From Anaerolineae bacterium (lineage in GTDB: Bacteria; Chloroflexota; Anaerolineae; UBA1429): a DNA stretch of 11,691 nucleotides. The notes beneath the pieces were generated by a model. The model had not been told where the DNA came from. It saw only the letters and a list, made by a program, of their open reading frames with translations, and did not search any database. Where the stretch lies: contig JAFGLK010000120.1 of NCBI GenBank assembly GCA_016928125.1, positions 1 to 11,691 on the forward strand. The letters are read 5' to 3'. The position numbers and the translations under genes are program-made. This document shows, in pieces, positions 1 through 6,297 of the stretch; the stretch's first letter is position 1, and each line of letters begins with the position of its first letter.

Positions 1-33
1 GAGCTATCCGCTCGGCATCGCCCTCGCGCAGAC

Positions 34-68
34 GGGCGGGGCAACCCCATCGACGGGGTTCCCCGCCC
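34..68 (-). terminator. GC-rich hairpin downstream of the aldolase-like gene
   Basis: Positions 34-41 (GGGCGGGG) pair with 61-68 (CCCCGCCC), and 43-48 (AACCCC) with 55-60 (GGGGTT). This makes a 14-bp stem with one bulged C and a 6-base loop, starting 20 bases after the stop codon of the aldolase-like gene. On the minus strand no T-run follows, so it is not a textbook intrinsic terminator. It could be a terminator of the GC-rich type, an mRNA 3'-end stabiliser, or both. Nothing else is recognisable in the first 88 bases. Confidence 0.45.
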
Positions 69-88
69 ATCGTATCCTGGCTTCGCTA

Positions 89-877
89 TCAGGCGCTCTC
101 GACCAACTTGCGCAAGCCTTCGCCCTGCGTCTTCCAGTAGTCGCGCAGCACCGCCATGTCGTGGCCGATGCGGAAGTGCTTGACGCCCATCTCCAGATAG
201 TATTCGACGTTGTCGAGGTTCTGGAGCTCGACGCGCGGTGGCACGCCCATCTTGATGCACGTCTCAAAAACCTTGCGCTCGACCCGCTTGACCTCCGCCT
301 GGAAGTTCGGCTTGGCATAGAGGCCGCTGCTCATGGTAAAGTCGGAGGGGCCCCACTGGATCATGTCCACGCCCGGAATGGCCAGCACTTCCTCGAGCTG
401 CTCGACCAGGGGCGCCTTTTCCATCATGATGGCCACCACCACGTCGCGCAGCGCTTGCGCAAACTCCTCGCGGCCCCCGCCGGTATAGGCAAAGCGCCGG
501 CCAGCCGCGCCGAACAGGCCCCCATCATAGGGCGTATCCGGCCGGCAGATGCGCACGCAGTACTTGACCTCTTCGACCGTGCGGCAGTCCACAAAAAGCA
601 CGCTCTCAAAGCCCGAGCCGATGGCGCGCTGCGCCAGAGGCAGCTTGGGCTCCTGGTCGATCTTGATCATCGTGCCCAGGCCGTACAATTCGGCCGCCCG
701 GCAGTAGTTGTCCAGATCGGGATAGCCAAAGGTCCCGTACTCGGCCGCATACTCGACATAATCATAGATGCCCAGATTCCCAATTAGCTCCACCACATCG
801 GGCCACACGGTGGCCGTGCGCGCCGCAATGGTGGGCTTGCCGGATTGAAGCAACTGACGCAGTCTGTTCGCTCGCAT
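89..877 (-). CDS. HpcH/HpaI aldolase/citrate lyase family protein, altered active site
   Basis: A 262-residue protein of the HpcH/HpaI class II aldolase family, about the usual length. These TIM-barrel enzymes split 2-keto-3-deoxy or 4-hydroxy-2-oxo acids into pyruvate and an aldehyde, using a divalent metal. The two metal-binding acids are present: Glu153 in 'MMEK' and Asp179 in 'WGPSDF'. The usual catalytic His of the 'GEH' motif is replaced by Tyr47 ('AEYG'), and the substrate-binding Arg of the next strand appears to be Lys72 ('MIKID'). So either it is a divergent subfamily or its chemistry differs. The start is ATG at 877: GGAGGAAG lies just upstream at good spacing, and a frame open to 922 lacks such a site. 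It is the last gene of a probable five-gene operon, 60 bases after the dehydratase, whose 2-keto-3-deoxy product would be its natural substrate (inference). Family assignment is firm; the substrate is unknown. Confidence 0.85.
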   Translation of the reverse strand: MRANRLRQLLQSGKPTIAARTATVWPDVVELIGNLGIYDYVEYAAEYGTFGYPDLDNYCRAAELYGLGTMIKIDQEPKLPLAQRAIGSGFESVLFVDCRTVEEVKYCVRICRPDTPYDGGLFGAAGRRFAYTGGGREEFAQALRDVVVAIMMEKAPLVEQLEEVLAIPGVDMIQWGPSDFTMSSGLYAKPNFQAEVKRVERKVFETCIKMGVPPRVELQNLDNVEYYLEMGVKHFRIGHDMAVLRDYWKTQGEGLRKLVESA

Positions 878-905
878 GATCGTCTTCCTCCATCTGACAT
901 GTGTT

Positions 906-925
906 CGGGATGGCGGAGCCACCCG
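906..925 (-). other. Intercistronic hairpin between dehydratase and aldolase-like genes
   Basis: On the minus strand CGGG-TGGC, a TCC loop, then GCCA-T-CCCG form an 8-bp stem with a single bulged T, 12 bases after the dehydratase stop codon and before the aldolase-like ribosome binding site. There is no T-tract after it, so it looks more like an mRNA processing or stability element than a terminator. The ten bases CCCGACCTTC (plus strand, 922-931) recur at 2128-2137 in another post-stop hairpin of the same operon. Confidence 0.35.
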
Positions 926-937
926 ACCTTCCCTAGT

Positions 938-2083
938 CTACCAATTGGTGAAACTCCCGTCCAGGCGACTGAGCTGGGCGCGCCAGCGTCCCGCTTCCAT
1001 CGGATGCCGCTTGGCCGCCTCACGATCGAATTCGATCCCCAACCCAGGATGTGTGGGCGGCAGCAGATAGCCGTCCTCCCACTCGACCTGCACCGGAAAC
1101 ACATTCGTCATCTGGGTGCCTGGCCGGCGCGGCTGCTCTTGCACGCCCACGTTCGGGCAGGCCAGATTGACGTGCAGACAGGCCGCCGACGAGACCGGAC
1201 CCAACGGATTGTGGGTGGCCATCTTGATATAGTGGGTCTCGCACCAGCCGGCGATCTTCATCGTCTCGGTGATGCCGCCTACGATGCACAGGTCAGTGCG
1301 CGCATAGTCGATCCACTCTTCTTCAATCAACTGCCGGAATTGCCACTTGCTGCCGAACTGCTCGCCGGCCGCTAGAGGCACGCCCGTGCGCGGACGCAGG
1401 GTCTTGAAGGAATCGGGGTTCTCCGAGCGCAGCGGGTCCTCGATGAAGAAGGGCTGGAACGGCTCCACCTCGCGGCAGAACCAGACCACCTCGGGCAGGT
1501 CCAGGCGCGTGTGCACGTCGAAGCAGATCTCGATCTCCTCGCCCACCGCCTCGCGCACAGCCTGGAACTGACGGAGGGCTGTTCTCACGCCCTGGCGGGG
1601 CTCCAGGATGTTGCCCGTCAGCGGCAGGCCCCAGCGCACGAACTTCCAACCCTCGGCCACGGTCTGGAGACACGATTCGATCAGCGGCGAGATCTCGTCG
1701 CTGTCGCCATACACCTGGTTGTGAGGGTAGCAGACCACCTTGTCGCGCTGAAGGCCGCCCAGCAGCTCGTACACGGGCACGCCCAGGGCCTTGCCCTTGA
1801 TATCCCAGAGGGCGATGTCGACGGCCGAAAGCGCCGATGAGAGGATCAGCTTGGCCGGAAAAAAGCCTCCGCGCGACATGACCTGACCCAGGTGGCCGAT
1901 GCGGAACGGGTCCTGATCGATCAGCATGGGCTTGAGATGCTCAATGGCCCCCATCACGGCCTGCGGGCGGCTGCTGACCCCCGACTCGCCCACCCCATAC
2001 AGGCCCTCATCCGTGTCCACGACCACGAACAGGCCGCTGCGTCCATCGGTGACGGCGTAGGACTCGACATTGGTAATCCTCAC
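938..2083 (-). CDS. Galactonate dehydratase-like enolase-superfamily enzyme
   Basis: A 381-residue mandelate racemase/muconate-lactonizing-type enzyme, with N-terminal capping domain (about 1-110) and C-terminal beta-barrel. It probably dehydrates a sugar acid to a 2-keto-3-deoxy acid. Numbering from the GTG start, metal ligands are Asp189 ('FDVH'), Glu215 ('FIEDP') and Glu241 ('AAGEQ'). The acid/base histidines are His191, two residues after the first Asp, and His291 ('THNPLGP'). Glu316 lies in 'VQEQP'. All six sit a constant 6 residues from the positions I recall for E. coli DgoD (183, 185, 209, 235, 285, 310), and the length matches. That makes a dehydratase of the galactonate/mannonate group much more likely than a racemase. 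The substrate stereochemistry cannot be read. Start: an ATG at 2089 directly abuts AGGAGG, whereas the in-frame GTG at 2083 has 6-base spacing and gives 'MRITNVESY', matching the family start. It is the fourth gene of the operon, between the MBL hydrolase and the aldolase-like gene. Confidence 0.9.
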   Translation of the reverse strand: MRITNVESYAVTDGRSGLFVVVDTDEGLYGVGESGVSSRPQAVMGAIEHLKPMLIDQDPFRIGHLGQVMSRGGFFPAKLILSSALSAVDIALWDIKGKALGVPVYELLGGLQRDKVVCYPHNQVYGDSDEISPLIESCLQTVAEGWKFVRWGLPLTGNILEPRQGVRTALRQFQAVREAVGEEIEICFDVHTRLDLPEVVWFCREVEPFQPFFIEDPLRSENPDSFKTLRPRTGVPLAAGEQFGSKWQFRQLIEEEWIDYARTDLCIVGGITETMKIAGWCETHYIKMATHNPLGPVSSAACLHVNLACPNVGVQEQPRRPGTQMTNVFPVQVEWEDGYLLPPTHPGLGIEFDREAAKRHPMEAGRWRAQLSRLDGSFTNW

Positions 2084-2089
2084 GGGCAT

Positions 2090-2095
2090 CCTCCT
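2090..2095 (-). promoter_or_regulatory. Ribosome binding site that decides the dehydratase start
   Basis: A perfect AGGAGG reads on the minus strand directly against the ATG at 2087-2089, leaving no spacer, but is 6 bases from the GTG at 2081-2083. The GTG two codons downstream is therefore the more likely initiation codon. Confidence 0.65.
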
Positions 2096-2115
2096 GCTTT
2101 TGTGCTCTCTGACGG

Positions 2116-2131
2116 AAAAACGGGCCTCCCG
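2116..2131 (-). terminator. Small hairpin plus T5 after the MBL hydrolase gene (weak terminator or attenuator)
   Basis: On the minus strand CGGG-AGG-CCCG is followed directly by TTTTT, beginning 4 bases after the stop codon of the MBL-fold gene. The stem is all G/C but only 4 bp, so termination would be partial at best. It could lower expression of the two downstream genes relative to the three upstream ones. Low confidence. Confidence 0.3.
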
Positions 2132-2135
2132 ACCT

Positions 2136-2927
2136 TCATGGATAGATGATATGCGCGTTCCAGGGGATGATCAACGGGCGGGGCCCATCCGGAGGAAAGA
2201 GCGCCGCCCAGGCCTGCGGATCATAGGTACGCTTGGCGAAGCAGGCATAGTGAGACGGGATGGCGTGCTTGAGCCCCAGCTTGCGCGCCAGCGCGATGCT
2301 GCCCTCAAAGAAGGGGAATTCGCCCTCGGTCGGATGGGTGGTGATCATGCCCACGTCCGGCTTGAGCGCCGCGATTGGGGCCAGCAGTTCATCATGTTCA
2401 GCCAGCGTGTTGATCGCGTCCCCCGTGATGTAGAACTTGAGGCCCTCCATCTCAATGACGTAGCCCAGATGAGTCGTGTCGGGCGCGCGGATGCCCGCCG
2501 CGGGATCGCCCTCGGGGGGCTTGGAATAGAAGGCATGCACGACCAGTTCATCCAGCACGACTGATGTCCCGGCCGTGAGCCTCACGGTCTGCTCCTCGGC
2601 CACATCCGTGTCCCGCAAGATCTGGGCGATGCTTGCGTCCGGCCCGATGTATCGGGCCTCCGGCCAGGCTGCATGAATGCGCGCAAGCGTCTCCGAATTG
2701 GTATGATCGCCATGGGCATGGGTCATCAGCACATAGTCGGTGGGCAGCTCCGCCTCGATCACCGGCGGCGTGGCTCGGATAAAGCGCTCCGCAGGGCGCT
2801 GGTGAGGAAAGTACGGATCGACGAGCGCGATTTTGCCTTTCGAGTCTTTGAGGGCATAGGCGTTCTGTTCGAACCAATGGATGCCGACCGAACCGGCCGG
2901 CACGGCCAGTTCTGCAAAGGGATGCAT
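2136..2927 (-). CDS. UlaG-like metallo-beta-lactamase-fold hydrolase, candidate sugar lactonase
   Basis: A 263-residue cytoplasmic MBL-fold hydrolase with no signal peptide. The dinuclear metal site is complete: 'THAHGDH' gives His70, His72, Asp74 and His75, followed by His153 ('TTHLGYVI'), Asp170 ('ITGDA') and His226 ('PSHYACF'). The 'PxHY...DPxxW' block near 224-240 and the 'THLGYVI' strand resemble UlaG, the L-ascorbate-6-phosphate lactonase. This protein is clearly shorter than UlaG, which is about 350 residues as I recall. Opening of a sugar lactone fits the dehydratase next door, which acts on the free acid, but phosphodiesterase or other MBL activities cannot be excluded. The start at 2927 has GGAGG 7 bases upstream. 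It is the third gene of the operon, 49 bases after the aldo/keto reductase and 52 before the dehydratase. Fold is certain, lactonase role is inferred. Confidence 0.88.
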   Translation of the reverse strand: MHPFAELAVPAGSVGIHWFEQNAYALKDSKGKIALVDPYFPHQRPAERFIRATPPVIEAELPTDYVLMTHAHGDHTNSETLARIHAAWPEARYIGPDASIAQILRDTDVAEEQTVRLTAGTSVVLDELVVHAFYSKPPEGDPAAGIRAPDTTHLGYVIEMEGLKFYITGDAINTLAEHDELLAPIAALKPDVGMITTHPTEGEFPFFEGSIALARKLGLKHAIPSHYACFAKRTYDPQAWAALFPPDGPRPLIIPWNAHIIYP

Positions 2928-2976
2928 GTCCAGACCTCCAGCATTGATGAACGAACCTAGTCACACAATGGCAAGC

Positions 2977-4062
2977 CTATGAGACCAGTACCTCTCGGTA
3001 GATCGACACGATGTCGCGCAAAGCCGGCAACGCCTCTTGCAGCAGGTCTATGATGGGCAGGTTGCGCGGGCAACGTTCCTCGCAGAGCCCACAGCGCGTG
3101 CAGGCCTCGATCGCGGCCACGCTCGCCTCGCGTCCCGCAAGAGTTCCCGCCACATCCTTCCGCGACCAAGGAAAGGCTCGAAAGGCGTCACGGCCGTGGG
3201 CGCGGTACGAGTAGAGGCGCCCGTCCGTGCCCAGGATGCCGCTGATGCCGATCCCCACGGGGCAGGGCTCGCACAAGCCACACACTGAGCAACACTGGCC
3301 GTCGCGCTCGGCTCGAACCCGCTCCAGGCGCGCGGCCTCGTCTGGCGTCAGCGCCAGGTCGGCGTTGCCCACCGCCGCGCTTTCCTCCACCTCCTCCAGC
3401 GACACCGCCCCAGGCACCACACATTGCACCGGCTGGGCGAGCAGCCATTTGAGGGCCAGGTCCACGGGCAGGCGCCCCTTGGAGAGGCCCTTCATGATCG
3501 TCACGCCCACGCTTCGCTCGACGCAGAGCGGGATCAGCGCCGCCAACGGCTCGCGCGCGACGAAGTTCATCACCATCAGGATCGTCTCAAAGGGAAAACG
3601 CTTGAGCGCCTCGATCAGAATGTCGTTGCGATGTCCGGTGCAGCCGATATGTCGCGTGAGCCCCTGCTCCTTGGCCTCCACCAGCGCCTCCAGAGCGCCC
3701 CCGGGTCCCAGGCGTTGCTCCAAATCCTCCCAGGAGCTCAGGTTGTGCAGGTGGAGATTGTCCAGGTGGTCAGTGCGCAGGCGTTGCAGCGACGACTCGA
3801 TGTCGCGCCAGGCCTCATCGCGCGTTTTGCCGCCCGTCTTGGTCGAGATGATCGCCTCATCGCACCGTCCCTCGAGGGCCAGGCCGAGCTTGATCTCGGC
3901 ATCGCCATAACTGCGCGCGTTGTCGAAATAGTTGACGCCCAGATCCAAAGCGCGATGGACGATCTGCACGGCATAGTCGGTGCGCGAGGGGCGCAAGCCG
4001 GCGCAGCCCAGGCCCACGACCGATACCTGCAGCCCCGTTCGACCCAACGTACGAAAATGCAT
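2977..4062 (-). CDS. Aldo/keto reductase with C-terminal double 4Fe-4S domain, intact tetrad
   Basis: A 361-residue fusion: an aldo/keto reductase barrel (about 1-250) followed by a ferredoxin-like tail. The AKR tetrad is complete: Asp47 ('FDNARSYG'), Tyr52, Lys75 ('STKTGG') and His106 ('LHLHN'). The tail has two cysteine sets: 258/261/264/267 ('CSVCGLCEPCP') and 321/324/327/331 ('CTRCGLCEERCP'), each able to hold a 4Fe-4S cluster. Such proteins probably couple carbonyl reduction or alcohol oxidation to a one-electron carrier rather than, or in addition to, NAD(P)H; this is inference. The start at 4062 has GGAGG 6 bases upstream, and the N-terminal 'FRTLGRTGLQVS' matches the family. It follows the cupin gene after 18 bases, so the two are almost certainly cotranscribed. 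It is paralogous to the gene at 7429-8550 but keeps the residues that one has lost. Confidence 0.93.
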   Translation of the reverse strand: MHFRTLGRTGLQVSVVGLGCAGLRPSRTDYAVQIVHRALDLGVNYFDNARSYGDAEIKLGLALEGRCDEAIISTKTGGKTRDEAWRDIESSLQRLRTDHLDNLHLHNLSSWEDLEQRLGPGGALEALVEAKEQGLTRHIGCTGHRNDILIEALKRFPFETILMVMNFVAREPLAALIPLCVERSVGVTIMKGLSKGRLPVDLALKWLLAQPVQCVVPGAVSLEEVEESAAVGNADLALTPDEAARLERVRAERDGQCCSVCGLCEPCPVGIGISGILGTDGRLYSYRAHGRDAFRAFPWSRKDVAGTLAGREASVAAIEACTRCGLCEERCPRNLPIIDLLQEALPALRDIVSIYREVLVS

Positions 4063-4080
4063 GGATATCCTCCGAAACCA

Positions 4081-4755
4081 CTAGGACCCATCTGCCAGGA
4101 AATCCGCCTCAGCGGTGCGATAGGTCAGCGCATTCCAGGCCTCCGCCAAGGCGTACATCTGGCGGAACATGGGATAGAGCGCCTCCCACATGGCGTCACG
4201 GGCCCCCAACGCCGCCCGCCTGTCTCCCGCCTCCAATGCCTGCTTGAAGGCCCCTATCTGCTCGCGTTGCACGGCTGTTGCCTGCCGCGTCGCTTCTGAC
4301 AGCGCCTCGACCGCCTCCAACTGGCGATCGGCCAGTTCGTCGCTGGGCGTTTCCGTGTCCGCAGGCACATCATAGTCCGATGAGGGCACGAAGCGGAGTG
4401 GCGCCTTGTCGCCCGGCGCGTCCCACATCGTATGTGTGGGCTGGATATGCGGCGTCACCGAGAGATACATGATCACCGGCTCGTCGCCCACATTGCGTAC
4501 CGTGTGGGTCTCGTCCACGCGGGCCACACACATCTGGCCCGGGCCTAACTCATGGGTTTCGCCCTCGATCTCGAACTCGGCCCGTCCCTGCAGGATCATA
4601 AAGACCTCGTGGCCCAGGTCATGTGAATGCCCCCGGCCCGGCGTTGTCCCCCCGCTGATCTCGCCCGCCTCGATGCGCATAAAGCGGGCTCGAATCTCGG
4701 GCGTCACCAGGACGTTGCGGATATCCTGGCGATAGTCGTACACCTCGAACCCCAT
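4081..4755 (-). CDS. Cupin-domain protein with C-terminal helical extension
   Basis: A 224-residue protein with one cupin_2 domain (about 25-105) and a tail unlike ordinary small cupins. Cupin motif 1 supplies His43, His45 and Glu50 ('GHSHDLGHE') ending in 'LQG' at 55-57. Motif 2 has 'GPG' at 71-73, His84 ('DETHT') and Asn88. That is a full metal-binding set. Residues from about 137 to 215 look mostly alpha-helical and charged, rich in Ala, Glu and Gln, and I do not recognise this domain. Possible jobs are a sugar isomerase or KdgF-like step, a dioxygenase, or a small-molecule sensor; none can be chosen from sequence. Start: the ATG at 4755 has AGGAGG 5 bases upstream. A frame open back to 4944 would run through the likely promoter at 4825-4833 and is not family-like. 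It is the first gene of the probable five-gene operon. Confidence 0.85.
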   Translation of the reverse strand: MGFEVYDYRQDIRNVLVTPEIRARFMRIEAGEISGGTTPGRGHSHDLGHEVFMILQGRAEFEIEGETHELGPGQMCVARVDETHTVRNVGDEPVIMYLSVTPHIQPTHTMWDAPGDKAPLRFVPSSDYDVPADTETPSDELADRQLEAVEALSEATRQATAVQREQIGAFKQALEAGDRRAALGARDAMWEALYPMFRQMYALAEAWNALTYRTAEADFLADGS

Positions 4756-4824
4756 AACCCCCTCCTCATGAGCTGCCGGGTTTGTACCGCTGGACTGGGA
4801 AGCCATCGGTCTCGAGGCCAGGGG

Positions 4825-4833
4825 GTTATAGCA
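4825..4833 (-). promoter_or_regulatory. Extended -10 promoter for the cupin operon
   Basis: The minus strand reads TG-C-TATAAC, an extended -10 element (TGnTATAAT with one mismatch). No good -35 lies 17 bases upstream, which is usual for extended -10 promoters. Transcription would start near 4818, giving a leader of about 60 bases before the cupin ATG. Confidence 0.5.
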
Positions 4834-5050
4834 CACTTTGCAGGGCAAATCCAGCCCGGTAGCCTTGTGCAGATCGCTTGCTGAGCGCGAGGCCCGTGCG
4901 AGAGCCTGGACACGGGGCGACATCGGGGGATCGGGATGGTGCACAACGCGTGGCGCCCGGTGGATCAGCGGAAAGTCGCGATGAACTGGAGTTCCGCGCT
5001 CCAGGCGCCCTTGAATCGTGTGCGGGGAGGGTTGGAAGGGTCAGTCCCAA

Positions 5051-5089
5051 GCAGCGCGTCCCTCGGATGGTTGTCGAGGGACGCGCTGC
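5051..5089 (-). terminator. 15-bp perfect hairpin after the PLP-enzyme gene
   Basis: GCAGCGCGTCCCTCG (5051-5065) pairs perfectly with 5075-5089 around a 9-base loop, 44 bases beyond the stop codon of the DSD1-type gene. On the minus strand it is followed by TTGGGACTGACCC, so the T-tract is very poor. Its position at the end of one transcription unit, with a new promoter beyond it, supports a terminator role. The plus strand has CTTCTCGT after the stem, but no plus-strand gene ends here. Confidence 0.55.
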
Positions 5090-5133
5090 CTTCTCGTCGG
5101 CGTTCGCAAGCGGCTGCCTGCCGGGAACGAGTC

Positions 5134-6222
5134 CTAGCGGAGAGCGCCGCGTGCGGCGATGGGCCAGATGGCCTCGACCACGTCATCCCGCGTCACATGG
5201 TATGCGTCGTGCAGGTTGATCGTGGTGCAGCCGTGTGAGGGCACCAGCTCCACGGTGTCACCGGGCTTGAGCGGCGGGCCACCGCGCCCCTCGAGGAAGC
5301 CGTGCTCCTCCGAGAGCTTGGTCAGCTCCCAGCCTTCGGGCTGAAGTACCGTCGGCATGCCGAACTCATGGGTCATGGTCTTCATGCCGGCATCGATGAT
5401 GACGCGCTCGTCGCGCACGCTGATCACGCGCGCCAGCAGCGTCAGCGCCAGGTCAAACTCGGCGCCCACGCTCTTGTACTTGGCGTCCATGGTGGCATAA
5501 GAGCCAGCCTGGACCTCGGTGACGCCCGGATAGTCCCCTGTGATATGATAGGTGCCCGTGCCGCCGCCGGAGACGATGTCGCACCCGACGCCATGTCTCA
5601 GCAGCAGGTCGCGGGTGCCCACCAGCTTGGCCATCGCCCCCTCGGCTGCCCGGCGCCGCTCGTCCATGTCTGGGATCATCACCGCAAAGCCTTCGTATCC
5701 CATGATCCCTTCGAGGACAAGACCGGGCAGAGCCTCGATCCGTTGCGCAAGCCTCAGGCTGTCGTCGCCCGGAGCGGTGCCGCAGCGTCGCATGCCCACG
5801 TCCACCTCGACGAGCACGCGCAACGCCACGCCTTTGGCCTGCGCGGCTTCAGAGAGTTGCTCGGCGTTCGCGGCATCGTCCACGGCCACCATCACATCGG
5901 TATAGGCCGCCAGGTTCACCAGGCGCGCGATCTTGGGCTCGCCTACAATCTGGTTCGCGATGAGCACATCTCGGATGCCGGCGCGAGCCATCACCTCGGC
6001 CTCTCCCAGCTTGGCGCACGTGATGCCGATCGCCCCCGCATCGAGTTGCATCCAGGCGATCGTAGGGCATTTGTGGGTTTTGCTATGGGGCCGCAGGGCC
6101 GCCGGCCGCTCCTCGAAAAAGGCGGCCATGCGTGCGATGTTCCTCTCAAGCGTGGCGGCGTTCAGGCACAGCGCGGGCGTATCCAACTTGGCTTTGGGAA
6201 GACCCACAACAACAGAGCTCAT
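5134..6222 (-). CDS. DSD1-family PLP enzyme (D-threonine aldolase / D-serine dehydratase-like)
   Basis: A 362-residue fold-type III PLP enzyme: alanine-racemase-like barrel (about 15-250) plus a C-terminal D-serine-dehydratase-type domain. Lys48 in 'RPHSKTHK' is the PLP-binding lysine. 'SGGGTGTY' (218-225) is the phosphate-binding loop. His330 and Cys332 ('PSHGCTT') are the metal ligands typical of the DSD1/D-threonine aldolase group. Members cleave D-3-hydroxy-amino acids to glycine plus aldehyde, or eliminate water to give 2-oxo acids and ammonia. Which occurs here cannot be told from sequence. The start ATG at 6222 is preceded by AGAGGAGAGAAGGATC, with two possible Shine-Dalgarno stretches. 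It lies 75 bases after the 2-hydroxyacid dehydrogenase with no promoter I can find between them, so cotranscription is likely. A 2-oxo acid or aldehyde product could feed the neighbouring dehydrogenase or reductases (inference). Confidence 0.9.
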   Translation of the reverse strand: MSSVVVGLPKAKLDTPALCLNAATLERNIARMAAFFEERPAALRPHSKTHKCPTIAWMQLDAGAIGITCAKLGEAEVMARAGIRDVLIANQIVGEPKIARLVNLAAYTDVMVAVDDAANAEQLSEAAQAKGVALRVLVEVDVGMRRCGTAPGDDSLRLAQRIEALPGLVLEGIMGYEGFAVMIPDMDERRRAAEGAMAKLVGTRDLLLRHGVGCDIVSGGGTGTYHITGDYPGVTEVQAGSYATMDAKYKSVGAEFDLALTLLARVISVRDERVIIDAGMKTMTHEFGMPTVLQPEGWELTKLSEEHGFLEGRGGPPLKPGDTVELVPSHGCTTINLHDAYHVTRDDVVEAIWPIAARGALR

Positions 6223-6297
6223 GATCCTTCTCTCCTCTGCGATGTTCTTGCCAGATACCCCTATCCCTCGGCTCCGATTCTGTCTCGGGCGTCTCCG

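Larger units (their letters stand above)
4756..5133. other. 378-base intergenic region between cupin and PLP-enzyme genes
   Basis: From right to left this gap holds the end-of-unit hairpin (5051-5089), a stretch of about 200 bases with no gene I can support, a small CTGGAG/CTCCAG inverted repeat at 4986-5004 with a 7-base loop, and the extended -10 promoter (4825-4833) of the cupin operon. Several frames stay open across parts of it, as expected in GC-rich DNA, but none has a convincing ribosome binding site or recognisable protein. Confidence 0.6.

Noticed and set aside
161..787. A 208-codon plus-strand open frame
   Set aside because: It is antisense to the aldolase-like gene, with no domain or ribosome binding site.
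878..922. N-terminal extension of the aldolase-like protein to 922
   Set aside because: The ATG at 877 has a good GGAGGAAG site; the extension adds 15 residues unlike the family start.
3424..4299. A 291-codon plus-strand open frame
   Set aside because: It is antisense to the intact 4Fe-4S reductase and cupin genes, whose motifs establish the true strand.
4756..4944. N-terminal extension of the cupin protein by 63 residues
   Set aside because: AGGAGG sits correctly before the ATG at 4755, the extension would cover the likely promoter, and it does not look like part of a cupin.
6223..6297. Separate promoter for the PLP-enzyme gene
   Set aside because: No pair of hexamers at acceptable spacing could be found in the 75-base gap, so cotranscription with the dehydrogenase is simpler.
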